Below, in pieces: positions 1 to 10,830 of a DNA stretch of 64,000 nt. Position 1 is the first letter of the stretch. Every line of letters begins with the position of its first letter. This DNA is from Nemophila menziesii. Its lineage: Eukaryota; Streptophyta; Magnoliopsida; Boraginales; Hydrophyllaceae. Both the position numbers and the translations under genes were made by a program. The notes below the pieces were generated by a model that saw only the letters and a list, made by a program, of their open reading frames with translations, was not told the DNA's origin and did not search any database. Where the stretch lies: positions 6,555,441 through 6,619,440 of the forward strand of contig JARWIR010000016.1 in NCBI GenBank assembly GCA_029959085.1, read 5' to 3'.

Positions 1-670
1 AAAGAAAATACAATTTTGGGACATGGAAGGCTCGTGGAGATCTTCTCCACCAATTGCGAATGCATTTGAGAGGGAAATTTATTCTTTAAATAAAACAACT
101 GATGTGGATGCGTGTTGTTCTTTGAGCTAAGGTATGATCAAATTTGTTTGCTAGTTCAACAAAAGGTGATCTAAAATTTATCTTTTTTTATACTTTTGAG
201 ATTAATGAGCGTAAGATGATTATTAAACCACCTAATAGATTTGTTAAGGAATGGAATAAAGTATGGAAGCATTGTCTTGTAGAAGAATTATTTAGTGATT
301 CCCTTGTTTTATATATGGTTGAGATATAGTGGGAATTCAGTGGAAGGGTGTTGGAAAAAACATATAAAATTTACAAATATGAATATGTATTTGTTTCAAT
401 TGCAGAGTTAAGAAACTTGTGATCAAATTGTTGAGCGAGTGTGGAGTATTGGTTTTATGATCGTGTTGTTGAAAAAAATTGTTGTCTAGTACGATTTTTG
501 AGAAAATTGATGTTAGATGGCTTACTATTTGGGTCAAAATCAAAAAAGTTCCTTTATAATTGTGGGTTGAAGAAGGTTTAGGTTATTTAAGTAGTGTCAA
601 TAGAGTTCCTATTCTAATGCACCCTAGTAGAATTGAAAATACTAGATGAAGAATAAATATCTTTATTGAA
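1..670 (+). pseudogene. LINE L1a: ORF1 (DUF4283-like) relic
   Basis: Degenerate piece of a plant L1-type LINE first ORF, the nucleic-acid-binding ORF1 protein. Frames around 144-330 carry a phrase like the DUF4283 core (KPPNRFVKEWNKVWKH, then a short hydrophobic stretch). Near 545-620 a frame reads like the KVP-x-x-LWVEEGLGYLSSV part that follows DUF4283. The same order of phrases occurs in L1b at 2470-2900, which supports the call. Stops interrupt every frame, so it is dead. The left end is cut by the window edge and the right end fades near 660-670, with no poly-A tail or target duplication. Confidence 0.6.
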
Positions 671-1889
671 AATATGTATGGCGTAATAACATTTTAATTA
701 CATGTGTTGGGTCAAATATTTACATATAATCCTCCTATGTATATAAGGTACCCCTAAATATGCACAATTTTTCTATAAGATAACCATTATCTCGCTAACC
801 ACTTTTGGTAAAATAAAATTTAAATATATATATTTTTGGTATATATTCAATAAATGAAATACTACAAGATGTAATAAAGTGCTAAGTATGGTTTTTAAAT
901 GTAAATAAAGTAAACCAATAGGGACTAAAAATAAATATAGCTCGAGAATGCTTGTATTCAACACTTGTGACTTGAGATTGTTCATAATGTAAGGTAAAAA
1001 AGGAGTATTATATTACTAACCAGGATTTTAAGCTCTCCTTAAGTCTCTCCGTAGTAAATAGAGGTTGATATCTAATACTAGGAACCTTTCTCGATTGATC
1101 CTAAAGAATTATCTAACGCCTAAGTCCTAAACCATATATAGATTATATAACTAGTATTGATCTTCTGTTTCTAACCTAAGTAATATGTGTATAATTATAA
1201 TTTTGTAAATTGGACTCCCCCTCCCGAGTGTATTTCGATTACATATCATGAATTCAATGTATGGCCAAATAATTAAATTCAACAAAAATCATAAGAATTA
1301 TCAAGAACAAATTTTCCAGAAATTGTTTAAAACATAAAATAATCTCACATATCATTCAAACAATGCCCACCTCTCTACATTATCTCTTTAAGATTTAAAA
1401 AAAAAAGTTAGATCCCTAAAGTTTCTTAGTGCCACCTCATCGCCGTGTTTTTTGCCAAAATTGACATGTCATCACAGGAGAATTCCACATGGCGGCTGGT
1501 AGGATCCTTCTATTTACATTTTTTGTTCTAATTATTGCCTTTTGGATTTTCTGATTAAAATAATGTGGTTAGTGGAAGCATTTTAATGCTCTGTTCGGCT
1601 TGCATTATTGTATTAGCTTCGTTTGGTTGTGTATTTCACGCGTCTTCTTTTCAGCTTTTTGGCTCCTTTAGTCCATTATTGCGCAATCATTGTTCAATCT
1701 ACATTTGATCAATATTTTCATGGAGTTTGATGTTGATTCTCTGCTCAGAATATCTATCTCTTTATGTGCATTTCGTGGAAAGTTATTTCAGCTATTTTCA
1801 ACTCTAACTGTATTCTTCTTCGTTTAGCTTTGTTTCTTCATCATTTTTGCTTTAATTTATTTGATCTAATCTTCTTACATTGATCTCTA
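671..1889. other. Degraded region between two LINE relics
   Basis: No gene is recognisable. From about 1015 to 1330 the sequence faintly resembles the middle of minus-strand LTRs elsewhere in the window (a 'ccaggatt' block followed by short pyrimidine-rich phrases, as near 59050), so an old LTR piece is possible but unproven. From about 1470 to 1889 the DNA probably includes the 5' leader of LINE L1b, because its ORF1 start follows directly at 1890. No boundary or target duplication was found. Confidence 0.3.
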
Positions 1890-3370
1890 ATGGCTCCGTG
1901 TAAGAAGAACTCTGATCAAGTGGTGCAAATTGTCAAAGATGATGTTATGAAATTGAAATATATTCCTCCTAGCTCGTAAAAGGTTATTGTCAGTAACAAT
2001 TTCTTAGGTAATAAGATTGCTAAGCCTCCTACGAGTGCTTCTAGTTATGATATTTCTAAGGACCATATATCTTGTGAGAAGCAAAGTAATGTAAAAAATC
2101 AAGTAGTTGTTATTGAAACCCCGAAGGTGTTTGATAAAAGTACTAATATAGTTTCAATTGTAGTTAATGATATTTGAGAAGCAGCTAGACCTGACTCTAT
2201 TAATGGTGAACATCATACTCTTGTTGCAGTAGCAGAAGGAGGAAATGGCCTCCGAGCTCCACACTCACTCATGAGATGTCTTATCACTAAGGAGAGTCAG
2301 GAGTATAACTACAATTGTAGTGCATGGAAGGTTCCTTACCCTTCACCAATTTCAAGTGCCTCTGCGAGGGAAGCTACACTTTTGGATAATGTTCTTGACT
2401 ATAATATAATGTTGACAAAGCAGAGCAAAAATCTACACAAGCTTGGTCTAATCTTTTTTCTAATTCTATCAACAAGGACATGAAACTTAATTTTTTCCCA
2501 CCTCTATTAGATTATGGAAAAATGGTTGTCAAGCCCCCTAAGAATGTCAAAAGTATGGAGAAGAGATATGGATACACTACCTTAATGGGACAATTTTTTG
2601 GAGACGCCCCTGCTTTTTACATGATAAAATATATGGTGGATATTCTACGAAAAAATGGGTAAATTTGAGATCAAATCTACTGATTCTAACATCTTTTGAT
2701 TTAATTTTCAAAGTAAGTTGGATCTGTTGCATGCAGAAGTCCACATAATGATCTTAAGAAGATGAATCCAAAAATGGTTATAGATGAACTTGATTTGAAA
2801 ACTCAAAAAAGTTCCTATACAGTTATGGCTAATGAAGGTCTGGGTTATATAAGTAGTGCCACAAGGGTCCCCATCCAAATGGACCCTATAAATAATACTT
2901 TCAATAGGCTTAACTATGCCTAAATATGTGTAGAGGTTGATTTGCCTAAAGATATTGTGAAGAACATTCTTGTAGACCTTGAAGAAGATGGCATCCACAA
3001 CGTTAGTGTGAGATATAAATGGTTACCCTATAAAGGATCTAATTATAATGGTTTTGGTCATAAAACTTCTAAATGTCAAAAAGGAAAAGTCAAAAAAAGT
3101 TTGGGTTGCTAAGAATTCTAAGGCCAATGAAGATGCTATTGCTGCAAGTACTGTTGATGGTAACAAACAGTGGACTTTGGTTAAAAGAAAAATTTAAATT
3201 AGACACTTAAATCCCATAAGCAAGCCTATCTCTTAAGAAAAAGAAGACACTAATATGACTATGAGTAACAATTCTAATGTTGTTAATGCTCTTGTTCAAA
3301 TTTAAGATAATACTGAAGAATCTATTAATCATTTCACAAATTCCAACAAGGGTTCAAAGAGTAATAAACC
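1890..3370 (+). pseudogene. LINE L1b ORF1: DUF4283-like domain and decayed zinc knuckle
   Basis: ORF1 of a plant L1-type LINE, expected to be an RNA-binding protein coating the element's own transcript. The ATG at 1890 (MAPCKKNSDQ) is a plausible start. The DUF4283-like core lies at about 2400-2700 (phrases FPPLLDYGKMVVKPPKNV and LMGQFFGDAPAFYM). The part up to the zinc knuckle is at about 2790-3080, ending in GFGHKTSKC. The two upstream knuckle cysteines have been lost (the stretch reads YKGSNYNGFGH), so metal binding is unlikely. Several stops and frameshifts break it. The tail (about 3100-3370) runs into the endonuclease ORF. Confidence 0.7.
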
Positions 3371-3379
3371 TATTGATTT

Positions 3380-4334
3380 AATATGTCAATACATTATGGA
3401 ATATTAGAGGCTTAAATAATCCTTACAAGCAAAAAGAAGTTAATTTTTTTGTGTGTAATAAAGTTAGCATTATTGGCATCTTGGTGACTAAGATTTCTGA
3501 GAGAAACCATCGTAAGTTTAAGAACAATTATCTTATGGATTTGAATTCTATCAGTTATGAACTTGATTGCAATAGTAGAAACTATGTTAGTTGGAGTAAG
3601 AATTATACAATTCTCACTTGCATTGCTAAGATGGATCAAGCTCTTCTCATCAAAGCTACTAATCTTAGTCATAAACTTTTTACATATCGTTTGTATATTC
3701 TGATAATGATGATAAAAGAAAGGATCTTTGGAGTACTCTTAATGATTGGAGTAATATTGTCAACTTGAAGCTTGGATTTAGGTAGGCAATTTCAATGAAA
3801 TTCTGAGTTGTAATGATATGACTAGGTGCACTATACTTCATAATAGTTCAAGTGATTTCAAAGTTTTTATTGAAAATAATGACATATATGAGCATCATAG
3901 TAATAGCTACCTCCACACTTGGACTAATAAAAAGTGGAGGGCTTTGTTTCAAGCAAGCTTGATAGAGTCTTTTCCAATGACTCTTGGTTTACCCCGGGTA
4001 TCACATATCATTCTCCCATAACCATTTAAATTCTTGGTAATTCTAAAAGATAACTTCTTCTTTCAAGTTATCCAGTATTTGGGCCAAGATGATGACCAAG
4101 AAGCTTGGAATGTTGACTGTGATTGTACCTCAATGTACATTCTCAACTATAAGCTTAAAGAGGTAAAAAAAAACTAAAAATATTTAGCGAAAAACATTTC
4201 AGTTATAGTAATGACTCTGATGAAGTTGTACACAGGCAAGCTTAAGGTAGAAAAGGAAATCAGAGACAATCTTGACAATCAGATGTACATTCAGAATGAG
4301 AATCATAAGCAGCAATCTAAAGTCCTTCAAACTT
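3380..4334 (+). pseudogene. LINE L1b ORF2: AP-endonuclease domain fragment
   Basis: N-terminal APE-type endonuclease domain of a plant LINE ORF2, which in intact elements nicks the target DNA. A frame opening near 3396 reads LWNIRGLNNPYKQKEV, the usual start of this domain. About 3700-3960 holds phrases resembling DLWSTLNDWSN, the (V)GNFNEIL motif and a TWTN motif. Frameshifts and stops break it. Compared with L1c, it lacks about 27 bp just before 3990. It stops abruptly near 4334 inside the ORF with no RT domain, poly-A tail or target duplication. 3170-4334 is a close copy of 5928-7109. Confidence 0.75.
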
Positions 4335-5927
4335 TGTTTATTATCTTTAGTTGAATTTGTGGTAAGCCATTGTGTGTAGTAACCTTAGTTTTTGTTTGTT
4401 TTCGCTAAACCATTTCAACTTTTCTTTTTTACGCTTTTGTAATGAAAATCTTTTTAAGTTTAAATAAATGTCAAAATACAATATAATATGTTGATGTTGT
4501 TTATTTCTCTTAAAAATATATTATATCGGTTATTCATTCTCTAAAAGAAAAACATGTATAATTTGTTTTCAATTTTTTTAGAAAATTATGAAGAAACATA
4601 ATCCTATGTACTCCATGACATCATGATATTAATTAAAGTTAATAGTTATAGTGGATTTGACTATATAGTTGTGAGTCTAGTTTGTTTTGAATTATTTAGT
4701 TTAGAAAATATATTTGATGTTAAATTTTTAAAAACTATTTTTTCTAATAATTATTTAATATGAATTATTAAGAACAAAATATCTAAATGTAGATATATAT
4801 TTTTAATATTTTTAACCTTTAACAAACAATCTTAAACAATTTTAATTATAACTTTCTAATAAAAAGTTTAAAAGAAACCAATATTTATTGTTCGACTTAA
4901 TTCTTTTTTGTTCGAAGTGTTTGACTTAATGAAAAGAATTTTGAAAACGATATGATATCCTCTTTACTAAATTTTATTATCATCAATGTACCATAATTTC
5001 AAATTTAAATCTAAGGATTTCAAGTGGTAAATAACTAGACTTCTGTTAGATTATACTATCATTTATCATTTAACAATTAATGGTTGTTTATTAGTTTTGG
5101 GTTCCTTTAATAAGGAACAAATGTTTTAAATTATTATTAATTTCGTCACGATTCAAGATAGGTAATTGGGTTAATATAACACACGAGTAATATATATCAT
5201 AAAAAATTATATTATCAAACATGATACAAATGATATCAAAAAATTAGTCATTGCATACTATTTTTTCCTACTATAATATATTGAAAGAAAAGTTTATACA
5301 TCACAAAACACTTTTAAAAAATGAAAGTAAAACTAGTCATTACATATTATGGTATACATGATTAGTCACACTAAAAGAAATTAAATTATAATAGAAGATC
5401 AATCTAAACTCAGACTTATGGGCCTATGAAACTAATTACAACCAACAATGTGTTGAACCTTAACTTAAAATCTACATTGATTATGTGTAATTTTATAAGC
5501 ATAACCAGTTTGTGATACTAATATCATAAGGGATTTCTCGGCATCCTCTTTACTCATCATATATTTAGTATATATTTCTTATATATAAAAGTACTATTCA
5601 ATAGTTGTGCTCAACACAATCAATGTCAACAATGACAGTTACAATGCACTAAGACAATTATTTTGTAATGATATATACATCTCAAAATTATATCACTTGA
5701 CATAACACTCGTGATTCTTAATAATTTGATTAGAAAAAAAAATTAAAAATAGATTAAAAAGATAAAAATTAATGATTATCTATTGATCATATTATACCAC
5801 ATTATGAACGATATGTTCGGTGATATGATTTTAGATGGTATAAGTCATTACTTTGAAAGGATATAAAATACGTGATCGAGTAAACTATAAATATGTAACC
5901 CTAATTAAGACTAAATTAACTAATAGT
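4335..5927. other. AT-rich spacer between two LINE copies
   Basis: About 1.6 kb of very AT-rich DNA separates the two copies of the same LINE segment. No ORF worth naming, terminal repeat, tRNA-like box or similarity to the LTR families in this window is visible on either strand. It could be unique DNA carried in a duplication, or an element too diverged to recognise by eye. Confidence 0.5.
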
Positions 5928-7733
5928 GGACTTTGGTTATAAGAAAAAGTTAAATTATACACTTAAATCCCATAAGCAAGCATATCTCTAAAGAAAAAGA
6001 AGACACTAATATGACTATTGAGTAAAAATTCTAATGTTGTTAATGCCCTTGTTCAAATTGAAGATAATATTGAAGAATCTATTAATCATTTCACTAATTC
6101 CAACAAGGGTTCAAAGAGTAATACACTTATTGATTTAATATGTCAATACATTATGGAATTTTAGAGGCTTAAATAATCCTTACAATCAAAAAGAAGTTGA
6201 TTTTTTTGTTTTTGTGTAATAAAGTTAGCATTATTGGCATCTTGGTGACTAAGACATCTGAAAGAAACCATCGTAAGTTTAAGAACAATTATCTTGTGGA
6301 TTCTTATTCTATCAGTAATATGATTTTGATTGCAATGGTAGAATTTGTGTTAGTTGGAGTAAGAATTATACAATTTTCACTTGCATTGCTAAGATGGATC
6401 AATCTCTTCTCATAAAAGCTACTAATATTTGTCATAAACTTTTTACATATCATTTATATATTCTGATAATGATGATGATAAAGAAAGGATCTTTGGAGTA
6501 CTCTTAATGATTGGAGTAATTTTGTCAACATTGAAACTTGGATTTGGGTAGGTAATTTCAATGAAATTATGAGTTGTAATGATAGGACTGGGTGCACCAT
6601 ACTTCATAATAGTTCAAGTGATTTCAAAGTTTTTATTGAAAATAATGACATATATGAGCATTATAGTAATGGCTACCTCAACACCTGGACTAATAAAAGA
6701 GTGGAGTGCTTTGTTTCAACAAGCTTGATAGAGTCTTTTCTAATGACTCTTAGTTTACTAATTTCAACTATATTCTTAGTGTTTTACCCCGGGTATCACA
6801 TATCATTCTCCCATAACCATTTGAATTCTTGATAATTCTAAAAAAGAACTTTTTCTTTCATGATATCCAGTATTTGGGCCAAGATGATGACCAAGAGGCT
6901 TGGAATGTTGACTGTGATTGTACCTTAATGTACATTATCAACTATAAGCTTAGAGAGGTAAAAAAAACTAAAAAGTCAGTTATAGTGATGACTTCAATGA
7001 AGTTGTGACACATGCAAGCTTAAGGCAGAGAAGGAAATCGGAGACAATCTTGACAATCAGATGTACATTCAAAATGAGACTCATAAGAAACAATCTAGAG
7101 TCCTTTAAACTCATGAACGTGATATGGGCACTAAATTCTAACGTAAGTATATCAAAGCTCGAGTATCAAAAATATTTTTTACTCTATTACTCTTGAAAAT
7201 GGAGATTGTATTACTAGTGATGATGATATTAAGAAAGCTTTTGTACAATACTATGATGATCTTATTGGAAGACAAGACATCCATGAAGAATATATCTCAA
7301 CTAGCTGCTTGAAGAAAAATCTTAATAAAGAAATAAGTCAAGCAGATGCCGAAGCTATGATTTGTTACTTTACCGATGATGATATCAAAAGCTCAATTTT
7401 CTCTATTTATTGCGAAAAAAAAAGTCCTGGCCCACATGGATTTTATAACACCTTATTAAGTACGCTTTGCAAATTAATAAATCTATGTGCAATGCTATAA
7501 GAGACACTTTTAACTTTGTCTTTATCCTAAAGCAACTCAATACTACTACTCTTGTGCTTATTCCCAATATTAGTTACCCTACTTCTCTCAAACATTTCAG
7601 GCCTATTTCCTATTGTAACACCCTTTACAAAGGCATTTCTAAGATTTTGGATAATAGAATAAAAATACTCATATTTACATTTACATCAATCTCACGAAGT
7701 AAAAAACTCACAAATCGAGGGTATGTATTGTAA
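5928..7733 (+). pseudogene. LINE L1c: ORF1 tail, endonuclease and start of RT
   Basis: Second copy of the LINE segment seen in L1b, continuing further into ORF2. 5928-7109 matches 3170-4334 closely (ORF1 tail and endonuclease, with the NFNEI phrase near 6555). About 7190-7490 is the linker plus the start of the reverse transcriptase domain, including a KKSPGPHGF phrase. After a frameshift near 7470, the next RT blocks appear as LNTTTLVLIPN and HFRPISYCNTLYKGISKIL up to about 7670. The remaining RT, including the catalytic aspartates, is missing. No poly-A or target duplication is visible at either end. Confidence 0.75.
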
Positions 7734-7960
7734 AATCTTTGTACAAATCCATAATCAACTATCTCATATTGGGTCTACAAGTAACGTAGCTAAGTTTTCA
7801 CCATTTTTTTGCTTATTAAGTTTTTTCTTTTATCTCTAGCAAATCATGTAGATGAGTTTTCACCATTATTTTGCTTCTTAAACTTTTGTTTTCTTCTCCA
7901 ATCATGAATATTCTTCTTCAATCCATATCCATTTAGTCAAAAATACATTCTTCATCTTTA

Positions 7961-8400
7961 GTCTTCTATATCACAGACGAACTCTATTGTCTTTGAAGCT
8001 TCTTGGTATTTTATCATTGATATCTTCTTTAAATCTGAATCTATATCATATACTATTGAATTTCTACCTTGCCATAAGATATATATTACTGTAGCTAGCA
8101 ATAAAGATTTTTGAGACATTTTTTTAGCCCAGTGATGATTATGGATCTACTCATCAATTGAGGTTATGAAGTTTATTAGGGTTTTAACACCACTTTTCTC
8201 CAAAAAAATAATCTAGATCCTACTAATAAATGAATATTTTCAAAATATATGTTTGATGTCTTTGATACAAAGATTGCATAAACCGCGTAAACTTGAGATT
8301 TTCATTTCCCAAGCGATGAGTTTGAGCTTGATAGGGAGTCTATCTCGATGAGCCATCCAGTTTATGAATCTTGGAATATTTTCTTGTCCAAAAATACCGA
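7961..8400 (-). pseudogene. LINE L1d: zf-RVT domain relic
   Basis: Minus-strand C-terminal part of a plant LINE ORF2. Reading down from about 8390, one frame gives FINWMAHRDRLPIKLKLIAW and then LCNLCIKDIKHIF, matching the zinc-binding region after plant LINE RT domains (the W-x-A-x-x-x-RLP block, then paired cysteines and a histidine). About 8100-8000 continues with ATVIYILWQGRNSIVYD, the conserved segment that follows. Stops interrupt it. The next interval, 7734-7960, holds nothing I recognise. Confidence 0.65.
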
Positions 8401-8404
8401 GCTC

Positions 8405-8847
8405 CATGTAATTTCTTGTTTTTCTTTCCTTAGTATGAACTAATTCTACTTAGCTTGAGAATAACATATAGGTATTCACCCTAAACTTGTTTTATGTTTT
8501 ATTGAATTTGGGTTTTACATTTAAATGAATTGTTCGTGATAGCTTTGTATTTTGTGTTTAAATTAATGTCAGTAGTACTTTATGTGCACAGAGTATAGGT
8601 TTACCCCATTAGTAGTTGGATTGTCACCCTTGCGAGAGATTAAATAATAGAAAACACAAAATAATTGTCTAGTGTGCAGTGATCCCAACGGGCTTGCCTA
8701 ACTAGATAGTCAACAGGTGTGATTTAACCACCGATCATTGCGTAGGGTCCCCTTACCCAAGTACACTCTCGGCTATTGCTTATATATTACACAGTTCTCC
8801 CTTGGACAATAAACGTAGAACACGACTGGTGGTGATTACTTGCTAGA
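8405..8847 (+). repeat. Element F 5' LTR, left part
   Basis: Matches the interior of the other plus-strand LTRs, for example 30520-31040: the TAGCTTGAGA phrase, the 'gtcacc' block, 'ggcttgcctaactagatagt' and 'gggtccccttacccaagt'. It begins abruptly near 8405, so the LTR start is lost. It breaks at CTAGA (8843-8847), which is repeated at 10374-10378 where the LTR resumes, showing where solo LTR S1 inserted. Confidence 0.75.
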
Positions 8848-10373
8848 TAGTGGCTGGTAGGATTTGATAAAATAACAATATAAATATTAAAATATAAGAG
8901 CTATCACCCTAATCAATCACGTTACTCATGGAAAGTATCACAGATCGTATGCAAGTTTAATTGATAAGTAGAATTCGTTCGCAGGGTTTACGAAAGTTAG
9001 TTAGGACTAATGCAAATATTATGTGCAAATATTAGGAGTTAGAAGAATTATACGCTAAAGGACTCTAAAATATTTGTTTGGTTTTTAATACTCTAAAAAA
9101 TTAACTAAATAAAATAAAGACAGTGAAATAAATAGAAAGAAAGAAGTAGTATGAGAGTTTAGCTTGAGATATAGCAAGTAATCCCCACTAGCCTTGTGTT
9201 ACAACCTATTTATGTAAGAGAGAATTGTGTGATATGCAGTAGCCAGGATTCTATATTCCTCCTAACCCCCTTTCGGGTGGACTTAGGTGGCGACCTAACA
9301 ATTACCTGGGGACTTGGATAAGGGGACCCTATGCAATGATCGGTGGTTAATCTCAAAACCTAGTGACTATCTAGATAGGCAAGCCCGTCAGGATCACTAC
9401 CGCACACTAGAAGTTTATGTGATATTTTAATAATTAGAAACCCCTTCCGGATGACCATATAACTACTATGATAATCCTATATGTTTGCAACCGCAAGAAC
9501 TACAGACAATACATCAAAGCACATAAAAACAAAAATAACACTACTAAAATTAAATAAATGTAAAAGGACATCCCAAATTAAAATAGATATAAAACAAGTG
9601 TAGGGTTCATACCCATATGCTAATCTCAATATAAAATTAATTAGTTCATATTAGAGAAAGAAAGGAAATAAATTACAAGCCTGAAGGGTTGGAATGGCAT
9701 GAATAGCTTCCAACTCTTTCTTGTCTTCTTCTCTTCTTGCTCCCGATGATTTCTTTGTGTAATGTTGATTAAGGACTGAAAAAGGATGAAAGGATGATTT
9801 ATATAAGGTGGGAATGGATACATATAGGCATTTGGATCGAAGTATGGACTAATCCCTAAGTTAAGGAGTCATGATCTTACCAAAATTCTTATTCCTAACT
9901 TGTAGGACAGGATAAACCTTTGCATATTTTTATTTGGTCATATATTTTTTGTTACTTATCGGAATTTAATGTTCTTTATATGGAAACGACCGAAATTAAA
10001 AGATCTATCTTCTCATATAAAATTATCCTCTTAATTCCTGACCTAATTTCTGCGTCAATTTAATTATTGGACGTATCTGCTGTTTTGGCAACTTCTTTAT
10101 TATCCAAATATATCCAAACTCTTCATTTTTTACTTTGACTAAGGGATTAGATTTACTTTTCCACTTCAAATCAGTTTCCATAGTTGTAATAGCTTCTATA
10201 TACCTAAGTGATATACAAATCATGCGCAAAAGGTCATAAAATAGCAAAACACCTAAAACTAGACATGAAAGTGTAAAGTATGAATAAATGGGAAAAATTT
10301 AGAAATTACATACTAAATACCCCTAAAATGATGTCTCAAGTATAGATTAATATATCAAAATATGGAGACATCA
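8848..10373 (-). mobile_element. Solo LTR S1 (minus), TSD CTAGA
   Basis: A complete 1,526-bp minus-strand LTR of the Athila-like family. On the minus strand it begins TGATGTCTCC at 10373 and ends CCACTA at 8848. It is flanked by the direct repeat CTAGA at 8843-8847 and 10374-10378. Both sides are pieces of element F's LTR that join cleanly across the insertion. With no internal sequence, this is a solo LTR left by LTR-LTR recombination. Its interior matches the C-type LTRs (30540-31040). Confidence 0.85.
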
Positions 10374-10699
10374 CTAGATCTTGAGCTAAAGTCTCATAAG
10401 GCTTCTCTATTTTCTTGTTTTTAGTTTAAGTCTTCGTTTAATTATAGTTAATTGTTTTAGCGTCTTAAAACCAAACAAATATTTTAGTGTCTTGCGTATT
10501 ATTTTATCATCTTCTTATAGTTCACTTAGTATTAACACTATTACTGCTTATTTCCATAGTCTCTGAGATTGATATATGTTTTACTTACATATTACTTGCC
10601 AACGATCCATTCACTTGCGAAGAATTATCGTAGGTGATTTAGGTGTGTGTGCTTTATTACCTTATTTTTCGTTATTTCATCACACATTTTCCCCTACCA
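10374..10699 (+). repeat. Element F 5' LTR, right part
   Basis: Continuation of F's LTR after S1, starting at the CTAGA duplicate (10374-10378). It runs through the conserved 'aaaccaaacaaatattt' block to the LTR end CCCCTACCA at 10691-10699, which is followed by a leader and a decayed primer site. The TCACAC-pyrimidine-CCACCA type of ending is shared with elements A and D. Confidence 0.75.
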
Positions 10700-10705
10700 A
10701 GTTTT

Positions 10706-10723
10706 TGATACCACTGCCGGGGA
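10706..10723 (+). other. Element F primer-binding site (decayed)
   Basis: Seven bases after the LTR, TGATACCACTGCCGGGGA occupies the position of the TGGCGCCGCTGCCGGGGA primer site of element A. That type of site pairs with the 3' end of plant tRNA-Asp. Four bases differ from A, all C-to-T or G-to-A, consistent with methylation-driven decay. A TTTTAG tandem (about 10756-10780) follows in the leader. Confidence 0.7.
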
Positions 10724-10830
10724 TTACTTCGTTAGTTTTGTGTTTTTACGTAGTGTTTTAGTTTTAGTTTTAGTTTTAGTTGTTCTATTTTACGCTTTCT
10801 TTCTAGTTTAGTCTATTAAATATTATTTAA

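Noticed and set aside
10756..10780. TTTTAG tandem as telomere-like repeat
   Set aside because: The unit is not the plant telomere TTTAGGG, there are only about four copies, and it lies in the leader of element F.
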